Origin: an uncultured Lachnoclostridium sp. | GTDB taxonomy: Bacteria; Bacillota; Clostridia; Lachnospirales; Lachnospiraceae | Direction of reading: 5' to 3' | DNA length: 64,000 nt | Assembly (NCBI GenBank): GCA_948330435.1 | Contig: CAOJBY010000011.1 | Location: 55,110 to 119,109, forward strand | Part shown: positions 41,277-49,937 of the stretch, in pieces | How the letters are laid out: each line of letters begins with the position of its first letter | Numbering within the stretch: position 1 is the stretch's first letter | Position numbers and translations under genes: made by a program | Notes under the pieces: generated by a model | What the model was told of the DNA's origin: nothing | Seen by the model: only the letters and a program-made list of their open reading frames with translations | Database searches by the model: none

Positions 41277-43958
41277 ATGTATAGTGTTTTAAAATATATA
41301 AATGAGCATATCGGGGAACCGTTGACTGCTGCAAATCTTGCAGAGCATTTTGGATATTCGCCATGGTATTTCAGTGATTTATTTCATCGGTTCACGGGTA
41401 CGGTATTCTGCGAATACATCCGTCATCAGCGTATGCAATTAGCCGCAATGGAAGTTTTGGATGGAGAAAAAATCGTGGATATAGCAATGAAATATGGCTA
41501 TGAAACACAAAGCGGGTTTAATAAAGCATTTTTGAAAGAATTCGGATGTTTGCCAAGAGAGTTTAAGAAAAAAAACGGATTATACCATATTGAATATGGA
41601 GAAAGGAGAAAGCAGAGAATGCGTATATCGGCTCGGTGTAATATTCTGAGAGAACGAGTAGTAAGTGAAAAAACCTGCAATAGGAAGATTTTGGCCCAAC
41701 ATGCAATTCTGTTTGAAGAAGGAATCTGGAAGCATCTTCAGAGAGGGGATGGAGGAGGACATACCCGAATCGCTGCAGGAATGGAAAATGTTATGATGAA
41801 TTCTATGGTGGTAATACAGGAAGGAGAACTGCTCGTAGGATATAACTATGCGGATACTCCTTATCCGGAATTCTGGACACCCAAGGATACTTCTGAAGAT
41901 TTGAAACTTGTATTAGAAGCTGGATTTACGGAAGAGCAATTTCGGAAGTATCTGGAACATCATGAAGAAGTCTTAAAATACTGGCAGTATGATCGACATG
42001 CCTGGAATTACAATGCGACCCATGATGTAGAAGTATTTGACGGGCAATTTTCTTTTTTGAAAGATTTTTCAAAAAAAGAATTGGAGATGGATGATGAGTG
42101 GGCAGCCATAGGCCGCTGCATGTCGGATAATCATACAATCATAGGGTATGAGAAAGTATTGAAAAAAGGGTTTAGCGGGTTGCTGGAAGACATAGAAGCT
42201 GCGGAAAAAATCAATGGGACATCGGATATGTACGAAGCCATGAAGATGTTATGTAAAGCAGCCGGCATCCTGGGAGAACGATATGCCGATGAGGCCGTGA
42301 AAATAGCCGGACAAGCCAATTGTACACCTGAAAGAAAAGGTGAATTGAAAAAAATAGCTGCAATTTGCAGAAAAGTGCCGAAATATCCGGCGGAAACCTT
42401 TCATGAGGCATTGCAGAGCCTGTTTTTTACACATGTATTTAATACCTGGGAAGACGGAATTAATGCCAACTCCCTGGGAAGACTGGATCAAATCTTATAC
42501 CCCTATTATAAAAAAGATATGGAAGAGGGAAGAATTACAAAAGACGAAGCCTTTGAACTAATTTGCTGTTTATGGATTAAATTCTATCGGGATTATGATG
42601 TACAGCAATCCTGCATTGGCGGATGTGACAGGGAAGGAAAAGATGCAATTAATGAACTTTCGTATATGATGCTGGATGCAACGGAAGAATTGGATTTTAT
42701 CAGATGTCTTTCAGTGCGGTTTCATTCAGGTACGGACAAAGAATTCATAAAGCGTGCATTAGAAGTAGTAGGGCATGTACAAAAGGGAGTTCCGTTTTTC
42801 TTTAATGATGCTGTTATTATCCCGGCATTGGTGTCACAGGGCATTGACATTGAAGATGCAAGGGAATATACGCAAATTGGATGTGTTGAGACGGTTTTGC
42901 CGGGGATGTCGAATCCACATGCCGTGTCAGGAGAAACGAATTTGCTAAAGGCAATGGAATATGTACTTGCCAATGGCAGAAGTATGTTTGAAAGCGGAAG
43001 ACACCCCGGATTAGAGACAGGCAAGAGAAGTGATTTGTGGGACTATAGCATGTTCCGGGCGGCAGTCTATAAGCAGATAGAAAATATAATTTCTATTACA
43101 TGTAAAAAAGTATATTTATGGATGAAAGCAGCAGAGGTGTATAATCCGAAACCATATAAATCACTCCTATCGGATGACTGCATTATAAGAAACAAAGATT
43201 TTAATAATCATGGTGTAAAATATGATTTTTATCAAATCATGCTTGGAGGCGTGCCAAACCTGGCGGATTCCATGCTGGTTGTAAAAAAATTTGTTTATGA
43301 TGAAAAGAAATACTCGCTGGATTATCTGTATCAGCAGTTGATGGAGGACTTTCCGGATGAAGCATTTCGTCAGGAGTGTCTTCATAAGGTTGCGAAATTT
43401 GGAAATGACATAGATGAAGTGGATGAGATTGCCGCTGATATCGTTCATTTTTCATGTGATGTGCTGGAAAAAAAGAGTGCTGAATACGGAATTCGTTTTC
43501 ATGCACAGCCCTTTACATTTTTATGGATGCTGGATCATGGTAAGGTAACTGCGGCTACGCCGGATGGAAGAAAAAAGGGAGAGATTATTGCTTACAGTGT
43601 ATCTCCTATGCAGGGGAGGGATTTTTGCGGATTCACGGCAGTGTTGAATTCATTATCCAAGCTTCCAACCAGACGCTGCCCGGGAACTACATCTGCGATT
43701 ATAGAAGTGGAACCAAAGCTATTTACAGATAGTAATATAGAAAAGTTTGCGGATATTCTTTTAGCATCGGCGGAAAAGGGCTTATGCAATGTACAGTTTA
43801 ATACGGTAGATGCTGAAACAATGTTAGATGCCCAGAAACATCCGGAGTTTCATAATAATCTTGCAGTAAGGGTTTCCGGATTCAGTCAGAAATTTAATTT
43901 ACTGGAAAGACCCATGCAAGATCATATTATAGGAAGAACAAAACATAAAGTTCTTTGA
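41277..43958 (+). CDS. AraC-type DNA-binding domain fused in frame to a glycyl radical enzyme
   Basis: A single 893-codon frame. Residues 1-105 form a complete AraC-type double helix-turn-helix (LTAANLAEHFGYSPWYFSDL, IVDIAMKYGYETQSGFNKAF, GCLPREFKKK). From about 115 on comes a glycyl radical enzyme with candidate catalytic Cys536 in IGCVETVLPG (Glu538 two residues on, as in dehydratases/lyases) and glycyl radical Gly868 in RVSGFSQ. This is not pyruvate formate-lyase, which has a Cys-Cys pair. Internal Met115 has its own ribosome site, so separate products are possible. The activase gene follows after 71 bp, then a CUT2 importer. Region 41277-48614 looks AT-rich. The substrate is unknown. Confidence 0.85.
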   Translation: MYSVLKYINEHIGEPLTAANLAEHFGYSPWYFSDLFHRFTGTVFCEYIRHQRMQLAAMEVLDGEKIVDIAMKYGYETQSGFNKAFLKEFGCLPREFKKKNGLYHIEYGERRKQRMRISARCNILRERVVSEKTCNRKILAQHAILFEEGIWKHLQRGDGGGHTRIAAGMENVMMNSMVVIQEGELLVGYNYADTPYPEFWTPKDTSEDLKLVLEAGFTEEQFRKYLEHHEEVLKYWQYDRHAWNYNATHDVEVFDGQFSFLKDFSKKELEMDDEWAAIGRCMSDNHTIIGYEKVLKKGFSGLLEDIEAAEKINGTSDMYEAMKMLCKAAGILGERYADEAVKIAGQANCTPERKGELKKIAAICRKVPKYPAETFHEALQSLFFTHVFNTWEDGINANSLGRLDQILYPYYKKDMEEGRITKDEAFELICCLWIKFYRDYDVQQSCIGGCDREGKDAINELSYMMLDATEELDFIRCLSVRFHSGTDKEFIKRALEVVGHVQKGVPFFFNDAVIIPALVSQGIDIEDAREYTQIGCVETVLPGMSNPHAVSGETNLLKAMEYVLANGRSMFESGRHPGLETGKRSDLWDYSMFRAAVYKQIENIISITCKKVYLWMKAAEVYNPKPYKSLLSDDCIIRNKDFNNHGVKYDFYQIMLGGVPNLADSMLVVKKFVYDEKKYSLDYLYQQLMEDFPDEAFRQECLHKVAKFGNDIDEVDEIAADIVHFSCDVLEKKSAEYGIRFHAQPFTFLWMLDHGKVTAATPDGRKKGEIIAYSVSPMQGRDFCGFTAVLNSLSKLPTRRCPGTTSAIIEVEPKLFTDSNIEKFADILLASAEKGLCNVQFNTVDAETMLDAQKHPEFHNNLAVRVSGFSQKFNLLERPMQDHIIGRTKHKVL
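41605..41621 (+). promoter_or_regulatory. Internal ribosome-binding site and ATG within the AraC-GRE frame
   Basis: AAAGGAG ending near 41608 lies about 10 bp before ATG 41619, which is in frame and encodes the expected enzyme N-terminus (RISARCNILRER). Translation from here would give a 779-residue enzyme without the DNA-binding part. Confidence 0.55.
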
Positions 43959-44029
43959 CATTTTTATGGTATCAGTGCGGGCTAGAGTATATACGAAAAC
44001 TTTGAGGGATTGAGAAAGGGGGGAGATGA

Positions 44030-44947
44030 ATGAAATTAGCTGCCAATGTTTTTAGTATTACACAGGGGTCCCTGAATGACGGTCCGGGAATCAGAACAGT
44101 GATTTATCTTAGCGGATGTAATATGCGTTGTCAATGGTGCCATAATCCGGAAGGATTTGAAGCACGTCCCAGATTAATGGTATATGAAGAAAAATGTATT
44201 CATTGTGGAAGGTGTATGGCCGTATGTCCAAAGCATCATATTCTGGAAAACGGAAAAAAGCGGTTTCTTTCAGAAGGGTGCAAGGGATGTGGGACATGTG
44301 CAGATTTGTGTCCCACAGAAGCAATACAATTATGTGGCAGATATTATTCTTCAGAAGAATTACTTTCTGTAATAAAAAAGGATAAACATTATTATAAAAA
44401 ATCTGAAGGAGGAGTTACATTTTCCGGTGGAGAATGTTTATTAAATCCTGATTTTGTGGCGGAAACAGCTAAGCGGTGTAAGGAAGAAGAAATTCATGTT
44501 GTGATAGAAACAGCAGGAAATGTGCCAATGGAAAGCTTTGAAAAAGTCCTTAAATGGGTAGATATCTTTTACATTGACGTAAAGCATATGGATGCAAAAG
44601 AACATCTCAGGTATACGGGAACAGGAAATGAAAGGATACTGAGTAATATCCAAAGCCTTGCAAAATATAATACGGAAATTGTTATTCGGACACCTTTAAT
44701 TCCCGGTGCAAATGATACAATGGAGAATCTGCTGCAGACTGCTGCCTTTGCCCAGTCATTATATCCTGCGGTCAGAAATTATTGTCTGTTAAAATATAAT
44801 TTTCTGGGAATGGAAAAGTATCATCGATTGGGGCTTGAGACAATTTCTTTTGGAGATGAAACACAGTCAGACGATACAATGAAGAAACTATGCAGCACAA
44901 TTAATGAACAGTTAGGGGTCCCCGATTTTGTGACTTGTCAACAGTAA
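44030..44947 (+). CDS. Glycyl radical enzyme activating enzyme (radical SAM)
   Basis: The 305-residue activase installs the glycyl radical on the enzyme encoded just upstream. The SAM cluster is CNMRCQWC (Cys30/34/37) with the typical SLNDGPGIRTVIYLSGC lead-in. Between it and the core are two 4Fe-4S ferredoxin-type sets (Cys56/59/62/66 and Cys84/87/90/94), as in the activases of non-PFL glycyl radical enzymes. GGVTFSGGECLLNPDFV and the FYIDVKHMD block complete the pattern. GGGGGAG precedes the ATG. It is the second gene of the operon. Confidence 0.95.
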   Translation: MKLAANVFSITQGSLNDGPGIRTVIYLSGCNMRCQWCHNPEGFEARPRLMVYEEKCIHCGRCMAVCPKHHILENGKKRFLSEGCKGCGTCADLCPTEAIQLCGRYYSSEELLSVIKKDKHYYKKSEGGVTFSGGECLLNPDFVAETAKRCKEEEIHVVIETAGNVPMESFEKVLKWVDIFYIDVKHMDAKEHLRYTGTGNERILSNIQSLAKYNTEIVIRTPLIPGANDTMENLLQTAAFAQSLYPAVRNYCLLKYNFLGMEKYHRLGLETISFGDETQSDDTMKKLCSTINEQLGVPDFVTCQQ

Positions 44948-44969
44948 TAAAACAGGAGGAAATTTGTAA

Positions 44970-45974
44970 ATGGTAGAAAAAAGTAATATGAAGTTTTTGA
45001 GACGCTCGGAGGTGCCCGTACTGATAGCAACACTTTTTCTGAGTTTGATATTTGCCTTCTCATCAGAGAACTTCTTTTCGGCCTATAATATGTACAACAT
45101 TATGCGTACAGCGGCAGTGTATGTGCTGATCGCTTTATCCCAGGCAATGGTTATGATGGTTGGGGGAACCAGCCTGTGCATCGGATATATAGGAGCAATG
45201 TCGGTAGTTACAGCCGGACACTGCATGCAGAATTTGGGCATGGGAGGAATCGAAGCGACTTTTCTGGCCGTTTTAGTCAGTATGCTTTGCGGAGCGATTA
45301 ATGGAGTGATTATTACAAAGCTTGGTCTCAGTGCGTTTGTTGCTACACTTTCTACACAGTTCATTTTTAAGGGATTGGTTACGGGAATCTCCAAAGGGTT
45401 TCCATATACAACATTATCTCCAAACTACACTGCATTTGGTCGGGGCTCTCTATTGGGGATTCCATATATTACGCTTCTGGCTATTGGAATCTTAATGATT
45501 GTATGGTATGTATTCCGCTTTACTACTGTAGGTAGAAGACTGCTGGCAACAGGGGGAAATGAGTTCGCTGCAAAAATGGCAGCGGTTAAGACAAATCAGA
45601 TGATTTTTATTGCAAATATTTTATCAGGAGTGTTTGCGGGCATTGCGGCAGTGTGCACAGTGTCTATGAATGGTTCGGGGCAACCGTCTACAGGGGCTGA
45701 CTGGATGCTGTATTCTTTTGCAGTGGCAGTCATTGGAGGGACAGGCTTAAAAGGAGGTGTCATTAATCCCATCGGACTTGCCATTGCGGGATTTTTGATT
45801 GTGATTATCAAGAACGGATTAGTTTTAATGGATGCAAATGTCTATTTTGAACAGACATATTTAGGGCTGATTCTTTTGGTGGCATGTTCTGTAGGAGTTA
45901 TTTCTCACAGAATTACCGCAGCGAAACGCCGTCATCAATTCCGCATGGAACAGCTTACAAAAAGTAAACAGTAG
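44970..45974 (+). CDS. Ribose-type (CUT2) ABC transporter permease
   Basis: The 334-residue membrane permease has about ten hydrophobic segments and resembles RbsC (BPD_transp_2). It includes NIMRTAAVYVLIALSQAMVM, TSLCIGYIGAMSVVTAG, and the C-terminal AVAVIGGTGLKGGVINPIGL block in which the GG-x-G is typical. It forms the channel for the substrate bound by the next gene's product. An AGGAGG site is 10 bp before the ATG. The 22-bp gap to the activase indicates one transcript. Confidence 0.9.
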   Translation: MVEKSNMKFLRRSEVPVLIATLFLSLIFAFSSENFFSAYNMYNIMRTAAVYVLIALSQAMVMMVGGTSLCIGYIGAMSVVTAGHCMQNLGMGGIEATFLAVLVSMLCGAINGVIITKLGLSAFVATLSTQFIFKGLVTGISKGFPYTTLSPNYTAFGRGSLLGIPYITLLAIGILMIVWYVFRFTTVGRRLLATGGNEFAAKMAAVKTNQMIFIANILSGVFAGIAAVCTVSMNGSGQPSTGADWMLYSFAVAVIGGTGLKGGVINPIGLAIAGFLIVIIKNGLVLMDANVYFEQTYLGLILLVACSVGVISHRITAAKRRHQFRMEQLTKSKQ

Positions 45975-45999
45975 ATTGATTTTAGAAAAAGGAGGAAGT

Positions 46000-47076
46000 A
46001 TGATGCAGAGAAAAAATATTCGTTTTATGATTCGTATGATTGCTATCATTATGGTATTTATGGGGTTGTTCACAGGCTGTGGTTCGGAAAAACAATCAGC
46101 AGAGCCGGAAGTGGCAGAACCGGAATCAGCAGAGTCTGAGGCAGAAACGGCTGTAAAAATTGGCTGGTATGCACCGGGGAGTAATCAGTATACGGATTCT
46201 GTGGGAAAGGCTGCGGAACAGTTTGGCAAAGACTACGGTGTAGATGTACGTGTGATTTATGGCGATACGGAACAGGCAACCATGGACTCCAGTATCCGTT
46301 CTATGGTTGCGGACGGATATACGAATATCACTTCTTTTCCGGCTACAGAGGGGGCTGCCGGGTTGTTTGATGAACTTGTGAGCCAGAATGTTAATGTGGT
46401 GAGTTATGGTGCAAGCACAAGTGTTGGATCAGAAATGCTTTGTGTAGCAAGTGATACGGAAGCTGCTGCTTATACGGCATGCGATGTGGTTATTGACGCA
46501 ATGGGAGGCAAAGGTAATATCTTAAATGTTTTAGAGGTTCTTACGGATAGCAACACATTAAAAAGACGTGATGGAGTAAATAAATGTATTGCTGAACATG
46601 ATGGCGTAGAGTTAATACAGGAAATTGCAGATATTAACAGTATTGACGAAGGCGTTACAAAAATTTCTTCCGCTTTGAGTGCAAATGAAGGAAAAATCAA
46701 TGGTATTGTCTGTACCGGGACCGGTTCCTCCTCTGCGGCAGTTCAGGTGCTTTATGACTATTATGCAAGAAATGAAAATGCGGATCCCATTTATTTAATC
46801 TGTATCGACACTGCAGATGATGTGATGAAAGGGATTGAGGATGGTATTGTTTATGGAACTATGGCTCAGAACGTAGATGCACACGGATACGTTTCCTGTG
46901 CTGTGTTATATTATATGGCATCTGAGGGATATGTGGCGGCAGATGACCAGTTCCTGGTAGATTCCGGTGTTGTTCTTGTTACAAAAGACAATTTGGATAC
47001 TTATAATGATGATTTGGATGCACTTACGAAAACAATTACGGAAGAGCTTACTGCAAAATATCTGGTAAGACCATAA
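46000..47076 (+). CDS. Sugar-type substrate-binding lipoprotein of the CUT2 importer
   Basis: The 358-residue lipoprotein has a hydrophobic leader with lipobox LFTGC, a Glu/Ala/Pro linker, and a type 1 periplasmic-binding fold of the RbsB class. The fold shows VKIGWYAPGSNQYTDSVGKA, then MVADGYTNITSFPATEGAA, and GIVCTGTGSSSAAVQVLYDY. The ligand is presumed to be a small polyol or monosaccharide-like compound. Whatever it binds is the prime candidate for feeding the adjacent glycyl radical enzyme. GGAGG lies at 45991-45995; the first ATG is 46000, the second 46003. Confidence 0.88.
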   Translation: MMQRKNIRFMIRMIAIIMVFMGLFTGCGSEKQSAEPEVAEPESAESEAETAVKIGWYAPGSNQYTDSVGKAAEQFGKDYGVDVRVIYGDTEQATMDSSIRSMVADGYTNITSFPATEGAAGLFDELVSQNVNVVSYGASTSVGSEMLCVASDTEAAAYTACDVVIDAMGGKGNILNVLEVLTDSNTLKRRDGVNKCIAEHDGVELIQEIADINSIDEGVTKISSALSANEGKINGIVCTGTGSSSAAVQVLYDYYARNENADPIYLICIDTADDVMKGIEDGIVYGTMAQNVDAHGYVSCAVLYYMASEGYVAADDQFLVDSGVVLVTKDNLDTYNDDLDALTKTITEELTAKYLVRP

Positions 47077-47108
47077 GCCTGTATTCGGAATGAAAGGTGG
47101 AACTTTTT

Positions 47109-48614
47109 ATGTTGGAAATACGTAACATCAGCAAAGAATTTCCTGGTGTAAAGGCATTGGATAATATTTCCGTGCAATTTAAAGAGGGAACAATTCATGC
47201 TCTTATGGGAGAAAACGGTGCAGGTAAATCTACGCTAATGAAAGTAATGACAGGGATTTACATTCCGGAAACGGGAGATGTTTTTGTAGATGGGGAGAGG
47301 GTGGTGTTTAAGAACTATCAGGATTCCATCGATCATAACATTAGTATGGTACATCAGGAGATTCAGGTCATTCCTCAATCTTCAGTAGCCGAAAATATAG
47401 TTCTGGATAAGCTTAATAAATTTGCAAATAAATGGGGACATATTGACTGGAAAGAAATTAATCAGATTGCAAAAAAATATTTGGATCTAGTAGGGCTTGA
47501 TGTAAATCCCACAGATATTATTGCAAATATGACAGCAGCCCAAAAACAGTTAATTCAGATAGCAAAAGCATTATCTGCAAACGCAAAATATATATTGCTG
47601 GATGAACCCACCAGTTCACTGACAGAACATGAAGCAGAGAATTTATTTACATTATGCCGCAAACTTCGAGAGGAAGGAAAGTGCCTTATATTTGTATCTC
47701 ATAAAATTGAAGAAGTAATGGAACTTTGCGATTGTGTAACGGTTCTCAGAGATGGGGCAGTTACCGGAAACAGCTCTATTCGGGATATATCCCGTCAGGA
47801 ATTAATTAAAATGATGATTGGACGGGAAGAAAATGTCAATTATATGGGAGAACTGGATATTAAGGACGAAGTGGTGTTAGAAGCCAGAAACATTGGGAAA
47901 TTGGGTATGTTTGAAAACATTAATTTTAAAGCATATCGGGGAGAGATTCTCGGATTTTACGGTCTGGTGGGTGCAGGCCGGACAGAGCTTGCCAGACTCC
48001 TTATGGGTGCAGATCAAAGGGATGCCGGAGAAATTTATATACACGGAGAAAAAGCTCAGATTTGCAATGTTTCGGATGCGGTTTATAAATATGGGTTAAG
48101 TTATGTCAGTGAGAACCGCAAAGAGGAGGGATTGATACTTCCATTTTCTGTACAGGATAATATGTTACTTACAAATTTGCATCTGATCCGGGGGTCCTTT
48201 GGCAAACTTTCATTTAAAAAGGGAAAAGATTTAACGGAATCAATGATTCGTAAAATGGAAATTAAAACGCCATCCCAGGATACTGTCATTGAAACACTTT
48301 CTGGTGGCAATCAACAGAAAGTTTCCCTTGGGAAGTGGCTGCTTACAGGGAGCGACATTCTGATTATAGATGAGCCTTCCGTTGGTGTTGACGTTGGCGT
48401 AAAACGCCATATTCATGAACTAATCTGGAAACTTGCAAAAGAAGAAGGCAAGACAGTGATCCTTATTTCATCGGATATGCCCGAAATGATAACTCTGGCA
48501 AGAAGAATTCTAGTCTTTAAAGATTATCAAATTGTAGAGGAAATCAAAGACTTAAATGATAAAGAACATAGTTATCAGGAAGTAAGTGAAAGAATAGGGC
48601 AGGCAATCGCCTGA
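47109..48614 (+). CDS. Ribose-type (CUT2) ABC transporter ATPase
   Basis: The 501-residue ATPase has two ABC domains, the RbsA/MglA architecture. The first has Walker A GENGAGKSTL, a weak signature region (MTAAQKQLIQIAKAL) and Walker B YILLDEPTSSL. The second has GLVGAGRTELAR in place of a proper Walker A (as usual), signature LSGGNQQKVSLGKWL, and LIIDEPSVGVDVG. It powers uptake of the substrate for the operon. The ATG at 47109 was taken over an in-frame GTG at 47097. It ends at a strong bidirectional terminator. Confidence 0.95.
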   Translation: MLEIRNISKEFPGVKALDNISVQFKEGTIHALMGENGAGKSTLMKVMTGIYIPETGDVFVDGERVVFKNYQDSIDHNISMVHQEIQVIPQSSVAENIVLDKLNKFANKWGHIDWKEINQIAKKYLDLVGLDVNPTDIIANMTAAQKQLIQIAKALSANAKYILLDEPTSSLTEHEAENLFTLCRKLREEGKCLIFVSHKIEEVMELCDCVTVLRDGAVTGNSSIRDISRQELIKMMIGREENVNYMGELDIKDEVVLEARNIGKLGMFENINFKAYRGEILGFYGLVGAGRTELARLLMGADQRDAGEIYIHGEKAQICNVSDAVYKYGLSYVSENRKEEGLILPFSVQDNMLLTNLHLIRGSFGKLSFKKGKDLTESMIRKMEIKTPSQDTVIETLSGGNQQKVSLGKWLLTGSDILIIDEPSVGVDVGVKRHIHELIWKLAKEEGKTVILISSDMPEMITLARRILVFKDYQIVEEIKDLNDKEHSYQEVSERIGQAIA

Positions 48615-48635
48615 AATTGCATCGTGAGCACAAAA

Positions 48636-48677
48636 AAAGCCTTAAAAGTGTTGATATCTCAACACTTTTAAGGCTTT
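48636..48677. terminator. Bidirectional terminator between CUT2 operon and tRNA genes
   Basis: A 19-bp perfect stem with TATC loop (48636-48654 with 48659-48677) is flanked by A7 on the left and CTTT on the right. It should stop both the plus-strand operon and the minus-strand tRNA transcript. Confidence 0.9.
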
Positions 48678-48684
48678 CGGCCAG

Positions 48685-48758
48685 TAGCGAGGAAGGGACT
48701 TGAACCCCCGACACTGCGGGTATGAACCGCATGCTCTAGCCAGCTGAGCTACCTCGCC
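48685..48758 (-). tRNA. tRNA-Met (CAT), elongator
   Basis: The 74-nt cloverleaf on the minus strand has GGCGAGG acceptor, GCTC/GAGC D-stem, anticodon stem TGCGG-TTCATAC-CCGCA with CAT, and a GGGGG-TTCAAGT T-arm. The acceptor closes with one G-U pair and discriminator A; CCA is not encoded. The acceptor differs from initiator tRNA (no C1-A72 mismatch). Confidence 0.93.
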
Positions 48759-48762
48759 ATAA

Positions 48763-48835
48763 TGGGACCTACAGGGCTCGAACCTGTGACCCTCTGCTTG
48801 TAAGGCAGATGCTCTCCCAGCTGAGCTAAGATCCC
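48763..48835 (-). tRNA. tRNA-Val (TAC)
   Basis: The 73-nt cloverleaf on the minus strand has acceptor GGGATCT/AGGTCCC (one T-G pair), anticodon stem TCTGC-CTTACAA-GCAGA with TAC, and T-arm ACAGG-TTCGAGC-CCTGT. It is read before tRNA-Met with a 4-base gap, so both come from one transcript. Confidence 0.95.
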
Positions 48836-48937
48836 ATTTACAAGCCGTTATTGCTGACCTGCTTTGCTATTATACTATTATATTAGGAAATAAGTCAAGC
48901 TTTTTTTGTGAAATTTTTCAATAATTTCGTAAATGGT

Positions 48938-49777
48938 TCAGACTTCCCCATTTTTAAACTTCCAAATCATTTCACTGGTCAAACTAATGTTTAAAGGCTG
49001 GGCGGGAGCCTCTTCACGAGTAAACCAGCCCGCAGTAGCAAGTTCCTGAGTATCCAAGGTAATGGAGTCATCTTCCCCATCCAACTCTGCAAAAAAGCCA
49101 AACAGCAGAGAACCGGAGAAAGACCAGGGCTGGCTTTTATAATAACGTAAATTTTTTACATGAAGCCCTACCTCTTCAAAAACTTCCCGCTTTACAGTCT
49201 CCTCGATGGTTTCGCCAATTTCTGCAAATCCGGCAATCAGTGCATAATGAGTAATGCCCCGACCTGCATACTTGGACATAAGGAGTCGATCTTTGTGAAT
49301 AATCCCTACAATGACAGCCGGAGAAAGCTTTGGATATTCAATGAGACCGCAATCAGGACAGTAAATCATTCGCTCTTTTTTGGAATGGATAAGAAAGTGG
49401 CCGCAGCATCCACAGAACCGTCGGCTCTCATACCACTGATAAAGCTGATGGGCAGTGATGCCTGCAAAAGACAGCCATCCAGGCGGTGTGTCACGGAAAA
49501 TGCGAATGGATTTCATTTCAAAAAGTGTAGGGTCAAAGTCAGGTTGTCTTTTTGCAAGATAGAAAGTAAAGGTATCTATGGAGAAAAGATAGAGGAGATC
49601 ATCAGAAAGTTCCGGCTTCAAGGCAGGAACATCTTGAAAACAAGGGAAGCAAAGAGTATCCTGCTGCCGTTTGATAAGAACCTCATCTTTATTAAAATAA
49701 AGAAGAAAGCTATTATTCTCCGGCGGCACCGGCCTATATTCATTGTGGTAGATATGTGGAGCAATATCCTGTATCAT
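48938..49777 (-). CDS. nudC: NAD+ diphosphatase / RNA deNADding hydrolase
   Basis: The 279-residue Nudix hydrolase cleaves NAD(H) and can remove NAD caps from RNA. A zinc ribbon is visible (CGCCGHFL and YCPDCG). The Nudix box has GFAEIGETIEETVKREVFEE with the C-terminal EVG, and the NudC-specific SQPWSFSGSLL lies after it. An N-terminal domain of about 100 residues precedes. The minus-strand ATG at 49777 follows a GGAGGGA site. It is divergent from ispF, and convergent toward the tRNA genes no terminator is seen. Confidence 0.95.
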   Translation of the reverse strand: MIQDIAPHIYHNEYRPVPPENNSFLLYFNKDEVLIKRQQDTLCFPCFQDVPALKPELSDDLLYLFSIDTFTFYLAKRQPDFDPTLFEMKSIRIFRDTPPGWLSFAGITAHQLYQWYESRRFCGCCGHFLIHSKKERMIYCPDCGLIEYPKLSPAVIVGIIHKDRLLMSKYAGRGITHYALIAGFAEIGETIEETVKREVFEEVGLHVKNLRYYKSQPWSFSGSLLFGFFAELDGEDDSITLDTQELATAGWFTREEAPAQPLNISLTSEMIWKFKNGEV

Positions 49778-49937
49778 TCGTAGTCCCTCCCTGCAGTAAT
49801 CTGAAAATAAGTATACACCTATTTTCTTCTTTGGTAAAGAACTTGAAAATTCTGTAGTAGAAAAGAAACAATTATGGTAAAATAGATGTTAACAGCTAGT
49901 GTCATTGTGCAGCAATTTTTAATAGGAGAACGAAAAT

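Noticed and set aside
43081..43957. Pyruvate formate-lyase identity for the glycyl radical enzyme
   Set aside because: Pyruvate formate-lyase has adjacent Cys-Cys at the active site; here the loop is a single Cys followed by Val-Glu.
48685..48758. Initiator tRNA or tRNA-Ile2 for the CAT anticodon
   Set aside because: The first base pair is not the C-A mismatch of initiators, and the acceptor and arm sequences match clostridial elongator Met as I recall.
41089..48835. tRNA-targeted integrative element
   Set aside because: No integrase gene and no second copy of the tRNA-Met 3' end near 41100-41270; only composition hints at transfer.
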